This document shows positions 52,518 to 61,640 of a DNA stretch of 64,000 nucleotides, piece by piece. The stretch comes from Sinorhizobium sojae CCBAU 05684 (GTDB lineage Bacteria > Pseudomonadota > Alphaproteobacteria > Rhizobiales > Rhizobiaceae), in NCBI RefSeq assembly GCF_002288525.1, contig NZ_CP023067.1, positions 62,001-126,000 of the forward strand. Direction: 5' to 3'. The notes below the pieces were generated by a model. The model had not been told where the DNA came from and did not search any database. It was given only the letters and a program-made list of their open reading frames with translations. The position numbers were made by a program, and so were the translations under genes. The stretch's first letter is position 1; each line of letters starts with the position of its first letter.

Positions 52518-53528
52518 TCAGTTTCGAGAACTTGAAAATTCCTTGGATGCGCGCTGCTCCCCATGGGACGAAAGCCCGAGACGGGCGCGAGCGTCGTCGT
52601 ATTCGTGCTTCAGCCGATCGACCATTTGCGCGACTGGCCCGATCTCGCGGACCGCGCCGATGCCTTGGCCGCAGCCCCAGATGTCCTTCCACGCCTTGGC
52701 ACCGTCGGCGGCATTGCCGAAGTCCATCTTGGACGGGTCTGCCTCCGGCAGCTTGTCCGGGTCCATGCCCGCGGCGCGGATCGAGGCCTTGAGATAATTG
52801 CCGTGAATGCCGGTAAAATAGTTGGAATAGACGATGTCGGCGGCAGCGCTGTCGACGATCATCTGCTTGTAGGCGTCGCTGGCCCGGGCCTCTTCAGTGG
52901 CGATGAAGGGCGAGCCGATATAGGCCATGTCGGCGCCCATCGCCTCGGCCGCGAGGATCGCGCCGCCGGTGGCGATCGCGCCGGAGAGGAGCAGGGGCCC
53001 GTCGAACCAGGTGCGGATTTCCTGGACGAGCGCGAAGGGCGAGAGCGTGCCGGCGTGGCCGCCGGCGCCGGCGGCGACCGCGATCAGCCCGTCGGCGCCC
53101 TTGCGGATCGCCGAGTTTGCATGGCGGTTGTTGATGACGTCATGCAGCACCATGCCGCCATAGGAATGGATCGCATCGTTCACCTCCGGCACGGCGCCGA
53201 GCGAGGAGATGACGACAGGCACCTTGTATTTGACGCAGAGCATCAGGTCGTGCTCGAGCCGGGCGTTCGACTTGTGGACGATTTGGTTCACGGCGAAAGG
53301 GGCGGCCGGACGGTCCGGGTTCTTGGCGTCGTGATCGGCAAGAGATTCGGTGATCTCGGCCAGCCATTCATCGAGCTGCGCTTGCGGGCGCGCATTCAGG
53401 GCCGGGAAGGCGCCGATGATGCCGGCCTTGCATTGGGCGATCGTCAACTTCGGATGCGAGACGATGAAGAGCGGTGCTGCGACAACCGGCAGTCTCGTCC
53501 TTCCGGAAAGAATTGGCGGCAACGGCAT
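52518..53528 (-). CDS. Nitronate monooxygenase (2-nitropropane dioxygenase-like flavoprotein)
   Basis: 336 residues. FMN-dependent TIM barrel that oxidises nitronates or related toxic compounds. Seen are LPVVAAPLFIVSHPKL at the start, the FMN-phosphate GAGGHAGTLS, and LLSGAIATGGAILAAEAMGADMAYIGSPFIATEEA (as two blocks: SGAIATGGAILAAEAMGAD, YIGSPFIATEEA). Family relatives include enoyl reductase-like FabK. A double TTGACGT/ACGTCAA palindrome lies 22-43 bases before the ATG, over the likely promoter. The same palindrome lies before fadD, so an acyl-CoA-related context is possible. Confidence 0.9.
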   Translation of the reverse strand: MPLPPILSGRTRLPVVAAPLFIVSHPKLTIAQCKAGIIGAFPALNARPQAQLDEWLAEITESLADHDAKNPDRPAAPFAVNQIVHKSNARLEHDLMLCVKYKVPVVISSLGAVPEVNDAIHSYGGMVLHDVINNRHANSAIRKGADGLIAVAAGAGGHAGTLSPFALVQEIRTWFDGPLLLSGAIATGGAILAAEAMGADMAYIGSPFIATEEARASDAYKQMIVDSAAADIVYSNYFTGIHGNYLKASIRAAGMDPDKLPEADPSKMDFGNAADGAKAWKDIWGCGQGIGAVREIGPVAQMVDRLKHEYDDARARLGLSSHGEQRASKEFSSSRN

Positions 53529-53549
53529 CAGGCATCTCCATCCATTTTA

Positions 53550-53571
53550 TTGACGTTTGCGTAAACGTCAA
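53550..53571. promoter_or_regulatory. Palindromic operator upstream of nitronate monooxygenase
   Basis: TTGACGTTT (53550-53558) and AAACGTCAA (53563-53571) are perfect 9-base arms around GCGT. It lies 22 bases before the gene's ATG. It shares TTGACGT/ACGTCAA arms with the site upstream of fadD. Confidence 0.65.
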
Positions 53572-53818
53572 AATTGATAGCAGCAACCGGCGCGTTGCGC
53601 TAGGCCTGACGTCGACGGCAATCGCCTCGAGCGGTACCGCTCGGGAGAGAGTCACGCGCACGTGCCATGGGCTTTTTCCCGCGCGAGGCACAGGACGGCG
53701 CAGCTGGACTTGCAGTTTGCGAAAGCAGCGGTTACCCAATTCCTAATGAAACCAATGGCGTCGAGAAAGAGGCCGCCGATCGTTGGGCCCGAGGTTTCGA
53801 TGCGCAGAAGGAGCTGAC

Positions 53819-54973
53819 GTGAGCGGACTCGAGACTGCGATCAGGAATGCGCTGGAACGTTCGGACCGGAGCAATGCGGAGACCCGCGCGCGCATCTATC
53901 AGTCGGCACGCCAGGCGCTGGAAAACGGTCTGCAGAAGCAGCAGATCGAGGATCCTGAGATCATCGCCAAACAGCGCCATCGGCTTGAAGCGGTCATCCA
54001 CGCGATCGAGACGGAGGAGCGTGCCGCCCTCAAGGGGCGTACGGCAGCACCGCCCGTCGTTAGTCTCGGAGATGTACGGCCGGCACAGGTGAAGGCTGGC
54101 GGCGTTGCCGCCGGTGTCGAGCCGCCGGTGCGTCGCGAGCCGGAGTTCGAAGGTGCCCGGCCGACTACGCAGGCCGATGGGGGGCTCCAGGCGCTGCGAG
54201 CGGACAGGGACGGGCCGATGGTTTCCACGCGCGCCGCCGCCGAGGAGGCGAGGCAGGACGCCGGCGCCCAGTCCAGCCCCGCGGCGCCTGACCTCGGCGT
54301 CACGGACAAGCGTCCGCGCAAGCGCAGACGCGGACGCTTTCTGTCCTTTCTCATGGTTGTCACGACGCTCGCCGCCGCGGTCGGTGCCGCGGTCTGGTGG
54401 GTTCAGACAAACGACCTGCTGAGGGCGCCCGCCGACACCAACGTCGCCAACCCGCCTCCGAGTGTCGAAACGGAGGACTTCAGCGGTACAGCCCTGCCGA
54501 CGCTTGGCGCGCAGGAAGGCTTCTCCTCCGATTGGATCGAGATCTTCACGGCCGCGGACGCTGGAGCAGTCAAGCCAGCCGCGCGCGCCAGCGCAGAACC
54601 CTTGGACGACGACGGCGGAGCCTTTGTCCGGCTGACGTCGACGACGGCAACGGAAGACGGAGACGTGGCGATCGAAATCCCGGCCGAAGTCCTTGCCGAG
54701 CTCTCGGGTAAATCGTCGACCCTGGCACTGAGCGTCAAGGCGCTTGCCGGTAAAGCGACGGAGTTCGCGGTTGAGTGCGATTTCTCCACGCTAGGCGCCT
54801 GCGGCCGCCATCGGTTCAGCATTCACGACGATAGGATGGACATGCTGTTCAAAGTCACCTTCGACCGGAGCCTCGCGCCGAACAGCCCCGGAAGACTGCT
54901 GATCAACAGCGACGTCAGTGGCGCCGGTAATAGCCTCGACCTCTACGCAATCCGTGTGCTGCCGGGGCAGTGA
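53819..54973 (+). CDS. Hypothetical single-pass membrane protein
   Basis: 384 residues from a GTG (VSGLETAIRNALERSDRSN) with AAGGAG 6 bases upstream, the only well-placed start; an ATG 12 codons earlier lacks one. A charged helical N-terminal region of about 70 residues is followed by a Pro/Ala/Arg-rich linker, a basic patch KRPRKRRRGR, a membrane helix at about 178-200, and a periplasmic domain (about 215-384) with CDFSTLGACGRHRF. The overall build recalls anti-sigma or envelope-sensor proteins, but no family was recognised. It is convergent with ppk2. Confidence 0.75.
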   Translation: MSGLETAIRNALERSDRSNAETRARIYQSARQALENGLQKQQIEDPEIIAKQRHRLEAVIHAIETEERAALKGRTAAPPVVSLGDVRPAQVKAGGVAAGVEPPVRREPEFEGARPTTQADGGLQALRADRDGPMVSTRAAAEEARQDAGAQSSPAAPDLGVTDKRPRKRRRGRFLSFLMVVTTLAAAVGAAVWWVQTNDLLRAPADTNVANPPPSVETEDFSGTALPTLGAQEGFSSDWIEIFTAADAGAVKPAARASAEPLDDDGGAFVRLTSTTATEDGDVAIEIPAEVLAELSGKSSTLALSVKALAGKATEFAVECDFSTLGACGRHRFSIHDDRMDMLFKVTFDRSLAPNSPGRLLINSDVSGAGNSLDLYAIRVLPGQ

Positions 54974-55020
54974 TCGGCTGCTGCAGGCCTCTTTGAATCA
55001 AGTTCGATTGAGGAGACACG

Positions 55021-55085
55021 CAGCAATTCAGAGTGTTACGCGATCTTTGCGCAGTTGATGGCGTCGGATAGAACGCGGCGCTCTA
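55021..55085 (+). repeat. Degenerate mosaic repeat, copy 5 (second half)
   Basis: CAGCAATTCAGAGTGTTACGC, then GATCTTTGCGC, then AACGCGGCGCTCTAG resemble the second half of the 107-base element in order and spacing, but the inner hairpin is lost. It lies between convergent genes. Confidence 0.5.
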
Positions 55086-55112
55086 GATCCCACGCCGACT
55101 GCGCCGCACACC

Positions 55113-56015
55113 TCACTTGAGGAAGCGCGGACCACGGCCGAGGATCTTGTCGTCTATCTCGCCGATGGCGGCCTTGTCCTTGTCGTCGTAATCGAGGCTC
55201 GTGAGCATATGGCGGATCAGGTTGATCCGAGCGCGACGCTTGTCGTTGCCGCGGATTACGATCCAGGGTGCGTGGTCGCTATGCGTTTCCTTCAGCATCC
55301 GGTCGCGCTTCTCCGTGTAGTCGTCCCATTTTCGCAGGGCGGCGATATCCATCGGCGACAGCTTCCAGATCTTCAGCGGATCATGTCGTCGATCGTGGAA
55401 ACGCTTCAACTGCATCTCACGGCCGATATTGAGCCAGAACTTGAAGAGATGGATGCCGTCCTCGGTGATCATCCTCTCGAAACCTGGGACTTGCTGAAGG
55501 AAATGCTCGTACTCATCCGGCGTGCAGAAGCCCATGACCGGCTCCACGCCGGCACGGTTGTACCAGGAGCGATCGAAGAGAACCATTTCGCCGGCCGTTG
55601 GGAAGGTCGCGACGTAGCGCTGGAAATACCATTGGCCACGCTCGGTCTCCGTCGGCTTCGTCAGCGCGACGATTCGCGCCGAACGCGGGTTCATATAGTC
55701 CATCGTGGCGTGGATGGCACCGCCCTTGCCGGCCGCGTCGCGCCCTTCGAAAACGGCTATCACGCGCCTGCCGGTCGCCTGCAACCAGAATTGCACCTTG
55801 ACGAGCTCGATCTGCAGCCTCTTCAGCGTCTCCTTGTATTCCGCCTCGTCAAGCTTCTTCTTATAGGGATAATCGTCCGACGCGAAGGCTTCTGCCTCGA
55901 TCCATTCGGGAAGGTCCGGATTGTCGATGTCGAATATCCGGGCCTTGCCGCCGATCTGCAACTTGACTGCCGGGCTTCCCGCCGCAGCCGCGTTCGCCGC
56001 CTCTTCGAGTGCCAT
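55113..56015 (-). CDS. ppk2: Polyphosphate kinase 2
   Basis: 300 residues, the one-domain PPK2 type. Walker A is [11 protein letters not shown] and the Walker-B/lid region is [19 protein letters not shown]. The basic lid helix is in [20 protein letters not shown]. It uses polyphosphate to phosphorylate ADP or GDP. The homologue in the same chromosomal place in S. meliloti (SMc02148) was shown to convert ADP to ATP with polyphosphate. It is divergent from phoR, linking polyphosphate use to the Pho locus. The length and all key residues are normal. Confidence 0.95.
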   Translation of the reverse strand: MALEEAANAAAAGSPAVKLQIGGKARIFDIDNPDLPEWIEAEAFASDDYPYKKKLDEAEYKETLKRLQIELVKVQFWLQATGRRVIAVFEGRDAAGKGGAIHATMDYMNPRSARIVALTKPTETERGQWYFQRYVATFPTAGEMVLFDRSWYNRAGVEPVMGFCTPDEYEHFLQQVPGFERMITEDGIHLFKFWLNIGREMQLKRFHDRRHDPLKIWKLSPMDIAALRKWDDYTEKRDRMLKETHSDHAPWIVIRGNDKRRARINLIRHMLTSLDYDDKDKAAIGEIDDKILGRGPRFLK

Positions 56016-56079
56016 CTACCAGTCTCCCGCCGCTGTTGGATTTCATTGGAGCAGGCCATAATTACGTTGCGAATTCAAG

Positions 56080-56104
56080 CATGTCGTGAAAATCATGTCA
56101 TGAA
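56080..56104. repeat. Two direct repeats between ppk2 and phoR
   Basis: CATGTCGTGAA (56080-56090) and CATGTCATGAA (56094-56104), 10 of 11 identical, with a 14-base period. They lie in the divergent promoter region. The period differs from the 11-base period of a PHO box, so a PhoB site is not clear. Confidence 0.45.
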
Positions 56105-56266
56105 GCGCCGTTATCCCTCTACTTTCGTAACTGAGCGGCCGGAGGAAACAACAGGCGATTTTCTTCTGCCTGCGCTCAGCGAGTACCGGTCGCATCTGGT
56201 TTGCAGGTATCACGCAATGATCGCCGTGATCTGAGGGAGGCGGCAAGTGAGCGCGAGGGAATTCTG

Positions 56267-57508
56267 TTGAAGGATGCAAAGGAGTTCTGGAAGACTCTGT
56301 TGCCGCGGGTGAAGGCGGAGCGGCTGATCCTCGGTTTCTCGCTTGTGCTCGCTCTGCTTGCAGCGCTCGCCGGTGTCCATGTCCTCGTCATTCTGCCCTT
56401 CTGGATCGCTTTCGCAGTGGCCATCCTCAATCGAAGTATCCCCTCGGAGGAGCTTCCTCCGCCGGTCGCAGCGACGGCGGTGGAAGAGGGGAGGGATCCG
56501 CTGATCCCCGTGCTCAATGCGCTCGACATGCCGGTGCTCGTCATCGGTCCGGACGAAACCGTGCTGTTCCAGAACTTTGCCGCGGAAAAGGCCTTCGGCA
56601 CCATTCCTGCCGAAAGCTATCTCTCCGCCCGCGTCCGCTCTCCCGGCATCCTCGACATGGTGCGAGAGACCATCGCGACGGGCAAGACCCACCAGATCGA
56701 GCACGCTGAGCGGCTGCCCACGGATGCAGTGTATATCGTGCGCGTGGCGCCTGCCGAGATTGGCAGGGGCGACAAGAGCCAGCGCGTTTTCCTGCTTACC
56801 TATCGCGACATTTCACAGGCCCGCCGTATCGATCGCATGCGGTCCGACTTCATCGCCAATGCCAGCCACGAGCTTCGCACGCCGCTCGCATCCTTGCGCG
56901 GCTTCATAGAAACGCTGCAGGGGCCGGCCCGCAACGACGCGAAGGCGCAGGAGAAGTTCTTCGGCATCATGCATGAGCAGGTCACGCGAATGAGCCGCCT
57001 CGTGGACGATCTTCTGTCTTTGTCGCGCCTCGAACTGAAGTCGCATATTGCACCGGACGAGACGGTCGACCTCGTTCCACTGCTCGGACATGTTCGCGAC
57101 GGCTTGGCGCCACTTGCCCGTGAGCTAGATGTGGAGATTTCGCTCGACGTGCCCAACACCCCCGTCGTCGTCAAAGGCGACCGCGACGAGTTGATCGAGG
57201 TCTTCGAAAACCTGATCGAGAACGCCTGCAAGTACGGGCAGGAGGGCAAGAAGGTCGACGTGCGCCTGACCGCGGGCGGGGAGGCGCAGGCGGAGGTGAC
57301 GGTCGCGGACTACGGACCGGGCATCCCGGCCGAGCATGTGCCGCGCATTACCGAACGTTTTTATCGGGTCAATGTGGAGGCGAGCCGGTCGAAGAAGGGG
57401 ACGGGGCTGGGCCTGGCGATCGTCAAACACATTCTTACTCGTCACAGGGCCCGTCTGCTCATTCATTCCGAACTTGGCAAAGGCACGGTCTTTACGGTCC
57501 GCTTCTGA
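56267..57508 (+). CDS. phoR: Phosphate-regulon sensor histidine kinase
   Basis: 413 residues from a TTG preceded by GAGGG at 7 bases; a further TTG 22 codons upstream lacks a ribosome site. Two membrane helices lie at about 20-60, a PAS domain at about 85-190, HisKA with NASHELRTPLASLRG (His201) and an ATPase domain with LIENACKYG, DYGPGIP and GTGLGLAI. It phosphorylates PhoB when phosphate is low, under control of PstSCAB-PhoU. It starts the phoR-pst-pho cluster. The short N-terminus without a large periplasmic domain is typical of PhoR. Confidence 0.93.
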   Translation: MKDAKEFWKTLLPRVKAERLILGFSLVLALLAALAGVHVLVILPFWIAFAVAILNRSIPSEELPPPVAATAVEEGRDPLIPVLNALDMPVLVIGPDETVLFQNFAAEKAFGTIPAESYLSARVRSPGILDMVRETIATGKTHQIEHAERLPTDAVYIVRVAPAEIGRGDKSQRVFLLTYRDISQARRIDRMRSDFIANASHELRTPLASLRGFIETLQGPARNDAKAQEKFFGIMHEQVTRMSRLVDDLLSLSRLELKSHIAPDETVDLVPLLGHVRDGLAPLARELDVEISLDVPNTPVVVKGDRDELIEVFENLIENACKYGQEGKKVDVRLTAGGEAQAEVTVADYGPGIPAEHVPRITERFYRVNVEASRSKKGTGLGLAIVKHILTRHRARLLIHSELGKGTVFTVRF

Positions 57509-57569
57509 CATAAAAACATGGCGGTGCTCGGAGCGTACTAAAATCATCCAATGATATCAGCAGCTTGTC

Positions 57570-57598
57570 CCGTCACAAATGTTTCATGAAAGTGACAT
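57570..57598 (+). promoter_or_regulatory. PHO box (PhoB binding site) before pstS
   Basis: Three 7-base units with 11-base period: CCGTCAC (57570-57576), GTTTCAT (57581-57587) and GTGACAT (57592-57598), with AAAT and GAAA spacers. The first two match the PhoB repeat CTGTCAT at 5 of 7 positions each. It lies about 110 bases before the pstS ATG. Confidence 0.75.
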
Positions 57599-57705
57599 AA
57601 AAGATGTGGCCATCGGCAGCTAACTAGGGGCCGCCGATGATACGGCGAAGAGAGAGCGCTGCAACTGAAGGCGCACCAACACGAGCCCATTCCGGGAGAA
57701 CATCT

Positions 57706-58746
57706 ATGAAAGCTCTTAAGTTCACTGTGGCGGCGCTGGCTGCCTCCGCCGTCTTCACGGGCGTAGCAGCGGCTCGCGATCAGATCCAGATCGCTGGCTC
57801 CTCCACCGTTCTTCCCTACGCTTCCATCGTAGCCGAAGCATTCGGCGAAAACACCGACTTCCCGACCCCCGTCGTCGAGTCCGGTGGTTCGGGCGCGGGC
57901 CGCAAGAAGCTCTGCGAAGGCGTGGGCGAGAACACCGTCGACATCGCCAACTCCTCCTCGCGCATCAAGCAGTCGGACATCGACAACTGCGCTGCCAACG
58001 GAGTCCAGGAAATCCAGGAAGTCCGCATCGGCTACGACGGCATCGTGTTTGCCTCGGAGATCAATGGTCCGGAATATGCCTTCACCCCTGCCGATTGGCA
58101 CGCCGCTCTGGCCGCCAAGGTCGTGAAGGACGGCCAGCTCGTCGACAACCCCTACAAGGCCTGGAACGAAATCCGCGCCGAGCTGCCGGCTCAGCCGATC
58201 CTTGCTTTCATCCCGGGCACCAAGCACGGCACCCGCGAAGTCTTCGACGAGAAGGTCATCATTGCAGGCTGCGAAGAGAACGGCACGTATGAAGCGCTCA
58301 AGGCCGCCAACAATGGCGATGAGGATGCAGCTGAGAAGGCCTGCATGGCTCTGCGCACCGATGGCGTTTCGGTCGATATCGACGGCGACTACACCGAGAC
58401 GCTCGCTCGCGTCGACGCCAACAAGAACGGTATTGGTGTCTTCGGTCTGTCCTTCTACCAGAACAACACCGACAAGCTGCGCGTCGCCACCATGAACGGC
58501 GTGTCGCCGTCGGTCGAGACGATCGCTTCCGGGGAATATCCGGTTTCCCGTCCGCTGTACTTCTACGTGAAGAACGCTCACCTGGACGTCATCCCGGGTC
58601 TGCAGGAATATGTCGAGTTCTTCGTGTCGGACGAAATGGCTGGTCCGGACGGCCCGCTGGCAGCCTACGGCCTGGTCTCCGATCCGGAACTCGCCAAGAC
58701 TCAGGAAGCAGTCCAGGCACGCAAGCCGATGGGCCCGCTGAACTAA
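57706..58746 (+). CDS. pstS: Phosphate ABC transporter periplasmic binding protein
   Basis: 346 residues from the ATG of MKALKFTVAALAASAVF. A signal peptide ends near AAA (residue 21). Mature motifs are IQIAGSSTVLPYA, VESGGSGAGRKKLCEG and VDIANSSSRI, which bind phosphate. Later, FIPGTKHGTREVF and the C-terminal SDEMAGPDGPLAAYGL are typical of the long PstS of Rhizobiales. The PHO box upstream means induction by PhoB in phosphate starvation. First gene of pstSCAB-phoU-phoB as read from the spacing. Confidence 0.96.
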   Translation: MKALKFTVAALAASAVFTGVAAARDQIQIAGSSTVLPYASIVAEAFGENTDFPTPVVESGGSGAGRKKLCEGVGENTVDIANSSSRIKQSDIDNCAANGVQEIQEVRIGYDGIVFASEINGPEYAFTPADWHAALAAKVVKDGQLVDNPYKAWNEIRAELPAQPILAFIPGTKHGTREVFDEKVIIAGCEENGTYEALKAANNGDEDAAEKACMALRTDGVSVDIDGDYTETLARVDANKNGIGVFGLSFYQNNTDKLRVATMNGVSPSVETIASGEYPVSRPLYFYVKNAHLDVIPGLQEYVEFFVSDEMAGPDGPLAAYGLVSDPELAKTQEAVQARKPMGPLN

Positions 58747-58816
58747 ATCTTGAAAATGCCTGGCGGCGCAATGATTGCGCCGCCAGTCGTCAACCTTGTC
58801 AAAGGATGCGGGCAGG

Positions 58817-60277
58817 ATGAGTGTGAGCATCATTATCCTTGTCGTGCTGGCGCTTTCAGCACTCGGCTATTTCCTCGGCAGGCGGCGCGCCCTGTCTCTT
58901 GCAGCCGAGAGCGGCGGAAAACTTCACTCCCTTCCCGGCTACTATGGCCAGACGGTCGCTCTGTTCGCCGCGGTGCCGGCCTTTCTGCTCCTGATCGCCT
59001 GGCTGTTCGTCCAGCCGGTGGTTATCGACGCCCGCGTCGACGGCATGATCCCGGACAGTGTCATCCCCGAAGGTGGCGCCCGAAGCCTGGTCATATCGGA
59101 CGTTCGCCGCATCGCCGGCGGTCTTGATGCGGTGCTTGCCAGGAATGCTCTGGACGAAGGCGCCCTCATCGATGGCAGTGTGGATTTCTCCACCATCCGC
59201 GACCGCCTCGCCGAAGTCGGCATCGCGCTCGGAAACGACGTTCCGACCGAAGTCTTCGAAGCTGCAAAAGTCTATCGCCAAGACACCAAGGTCGGCTCGA
59301 CCGCAATGGCCATCGCCGTCATCGCCCTCTCCATGGGGCTTGGGGCATGGTCCTTCATGCGCATCCGCCCCGATTTGCGCGCCCGCAATATCAGCGAGGG
59401 CTTTATCAAGTCCCTTTTGATCGGTTCGTCGACGATTGCGATCCTGACCACCGTCGGGATCGTCGCATCGCTGGTCTTCGAGAGCATCAACTTCTTCAGG
59501 ATGTATCCGGCGTCCGAGTTCTTCTTCTCGACCGTTTGGAACCCGCAGTTCCGCGGCGGTTCGGAACTTGGCATCCTGCCGCTGCTATGGGGCACGTTCT
59601 ACATTTCGCTGATTGCCCTCCTGGTGGCTGTCCCGATCGGTCTTTTGATCGCGATCTACCTTTCCGAATATGCGAGCAAGTCGCTGCGGAGTGTCGCCAA
59701 GCCGGCGATCGAGGTCCTCGCCGGCATTCCGACGATTGTCTACGGTCTTTTCGCGCTGATCACCGTCGGTCCTTTCCTTCGCGACTGGTTTGCCCAGCCG
59801 CTTGGCCTCGGCAGCTCGTCCTCCTCGGTGCTGACTGCAGGTATCGTGATGGGCATTATGATCATCCCGTTCGTCAGCTCGCTCTCCGATGACATTATGA
59901 ACGCGGTGCCGCAGGCGTTGCGCGACGGTTCCTACGGCCTTGGCGCGACGCAATCCGAGACGATCAAGAAGGTCATTCTGCCGGCAGCCTTGCCGGGAAT
60001 CGTCGGCGCCATCCTGCTGGCGGCCAGCCGCGCGATCGGCGAAACGATGATTGTCGTCCTTGGTGCAGGCGCGGCCGCGAAACTCGACCTCAATCCCTTC
60101 GAAGCGATGACGACGGTGACGGTGAAGATCGTCAGCCAGCTTACCGGCGACACCGAATTCGCCAGTCCCGAGACGCTGGTCGCCTTCGCCCTCGGCCTCA
60201 CCCTCTTCGTTTTCACGCTCGGGCTTAACGTGCTCGCCCTCTACATCGTTCGCAAATACCGGGAGCAGTACGAATGA
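58817..60277 (+). CDS. pstC: Phosphate ABC transporter permease PstC (intact)
   Basis: 486 residues from the ATG of MSVSIIILVVLALSALGYFLG. It has an extended N-terminal part of about 230 residues with a helix, a soluble stretch and a further helix, as in alphaproteobacterial PstC, then the six-helix permease core. The core holds IEVLAGIPTIVYGLFAL and the EAA-like loop GLGATQSETIKKVILPAALPGIVG (in two parts: GLGATQSETIKKVILPAA, LPGIVG). The reading frame is unbroken. It overlaps pstA by 4 bases. Confidence 0.95.
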   Translation: MSVSIIILVVLALSALGYFLGRRRALSLAAESGGKLHSLPGYYGQTVALFAAVPAFLLLIAWLFVQPVVIDARVDGMIPDSVIPEGGARSLVISDVRRIAGGLDAVLARNALDEGALIDGSVDFSTIRDRLAEVGIALGNDVPTEVFEAAKVYRQDTKVGSTAMAIAVIALSMGLGAWSFMRIRPDLRARNISEGFIKSLLIGSSTIAILTTVGIVASLVFESINFFRMYPASEFFFSTVWNPQFRGGSELGILPLLWGTFYISLIALLVAVPIGLLIAIYLSEYASKSLRSVAKPAIEVLAGIPTIVYGLFALITVGPFLRDWFAQPLGLGSSSSSVLTAGIVMGIMIIPFVSSLSDDIMNAVPQALRDGSYGLGATQSETIKKVILPAALPGIVGAILLAASRAIGETMIVVLGAGAAAKLDLNPFEAMTTVTVKIVSQLTGDTEFASPETLVAFALGLTLFVFTLGLNVLALYIVRKYREQYE

Positions 60278-61629
60278 CCGACGTCTCCGTTTCAGCCAAT
60301 CGCGAGACAGTATCGCGGTCAAAGTCTATCCTGACTGTAGACGCGCGGACCCGCCGGCGCCATGCGGCGGAAGCCCGGTTTCGGCTGATGGGCAAGATCG
60401 CGGTTGCGATCAGCATTCTCGCGCTCGTCGGGCTGCTGGCATCCATTCTCTCGAACGGACTGTCTGCCTTCCGGCAGACCTACGTCACTCTGGACGTCTA
60501 CCTCGATCCGGCCAAGCTGGACAAGCAGGGCAATCGCGATCCTGAGGCTATCGCCAAGGTCACCACCTTTTCTTACGCGCCCCTGATCCAGAAAGCGCTG
60601 ACCGACGCCATGGCTGCAAAGGGCATTTCCATCGAGGGCTTGAACGCCAAGGGCGCGTCCGAACTAATTTCCAAGGAAGCCCCGGCCAACCTGCGCCGCT
60701 ATGTGATCGCGGATCCGTCGGTCATCGGCGACACAGTGTCTTTCGATCTCCTCGCCTCGGGCCGTATCGACGGGTACTACAAGGACCGCGTGACGATGGA
60801 AAGCGCGCAGCTCGACCGGAACGTCTCCCCGGAGCAGCTGATGCTCGCCGACGAGCTGAGGCAGGCCGGGATTCTCACTACAAAATTCAACTGGGATTTC
60901 TTCACAGCGCCTGACGCGTCCGACACCCGTCCCGAAGCGTCCGGTCTGGGCGTAGCCATTCTCGGCTCGGCTTACATGATGCTGATCGTGCTGGTCCTGT
61001 CGCTGCCGCTCGGCGTGGCTGCCTCGATATATCTCGAAGAGTTCGCACCGCAGAATCGCTTTACCGATCTCATCGAGGTCAATATTGCGAACCTTGCCGC
61101 CGTCCCCTCGATCGTCTTCGGTATCCTCGGTCTGGCGGTGTTCATCAACTTCGTCGGGCTGCCTCAATCGGCTCCGATCGTCGGCGGTCTCGTGCTCACT
61201 CTGATGACTCTTCCGACGATCATCATTGCCACGCGCGCTGCGCTGAAGGCAGTGCCGCCCTCGATCCGTGACGCCGCACTCGGCGTCGGTGCATCGAAGA
61301 TGCAGTCCGTGTTTCACCACGTTCTGCCGCTCGCCATGCCGGGAATCCTGACCGGTACGATCATCGGTCTTGCCCAGGCCCTCGGCGAAACGGCACCGCT
61401 GCTGCTGATCGGCATGGTCGCCTTCGTTCGCGAATATCCCGCAGCGCCGCCGGAAGGCTTTTTCGACCCGGCTTCCGCCTTGCCGGTTCAGGTCTATAAC
61501 TGGACGCAGCGCGGCGACCCTGCCTTCGTGGAGCGTGCTTCGGGTGCAATCATCGTGCTGCTGGTGTTCCTGGTCGCAATGAACTTGATTGCAATCATAC
61601 TTCGCCGCCGCTTCGAGCGTCGCTGGTAG
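60274..61629 (+). CDS. pstA: Phosphate ABC transporter permease PstA
   Basis: 451 residues, longer than the roughly 300 of enterobacterial PstA because of an N-terminal DUF3333-like domain (about 1-210). The first helix is at about 45-65 ([20 protein letters not shown]). The permease core is at about 225-445, with [17 protein letters not shown] and the loop [20 protein letters not shown]. Start ATG overlaps the pstC stop. Membrane partner of PstC. Confidence 0.95.
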   Translation: MTDVSVSANRETVSRSKSILTVDARTRRRHAAEARFRLMGKIAVAISILALVGLLASILSNGLSAFRQTYVTLDVYLDPAKLDKQGNRDPEAIAKVTTFSYAPLIQKALTDAMAAKGISIEGLNAKGASELISKEAPANLRRYVIADPSVIGDTVSFDLLASGRIDGYYKDRVTMESAQLDRNVSPEQLMLADELRQAGILTTKFNWDFFTAPDASDTRPEASGLGVAILGSAYMMLIVLVLSLPLGVAASIYLEEFAPQNRFTDLIEVNIANLAAVPSIVFGILGLAVFINFVGLPQSAPIVGGLVLTLMTLPTIIIATRAALKAVPPSIRDAALGVGASKMQSVFHHVLPLAMPGILTGTIIGLAQALGETAPLLLIGMVAFVREYPAAPPEGFFDPASALPVQVYNWTQRGDPAFVERASGAIIVLLVFLVAMNLIAIILRRRFERRW

Positions 61630-61640
61630 AAAGGAGCGCT

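Noticed and set aside
56016..56266. PHO box upstream of ppk2/phoR
   Set aside because: The CATGTC repeats have a 14-base period and poor match to CTGTCAT, so they were recorded only as direct repeats.
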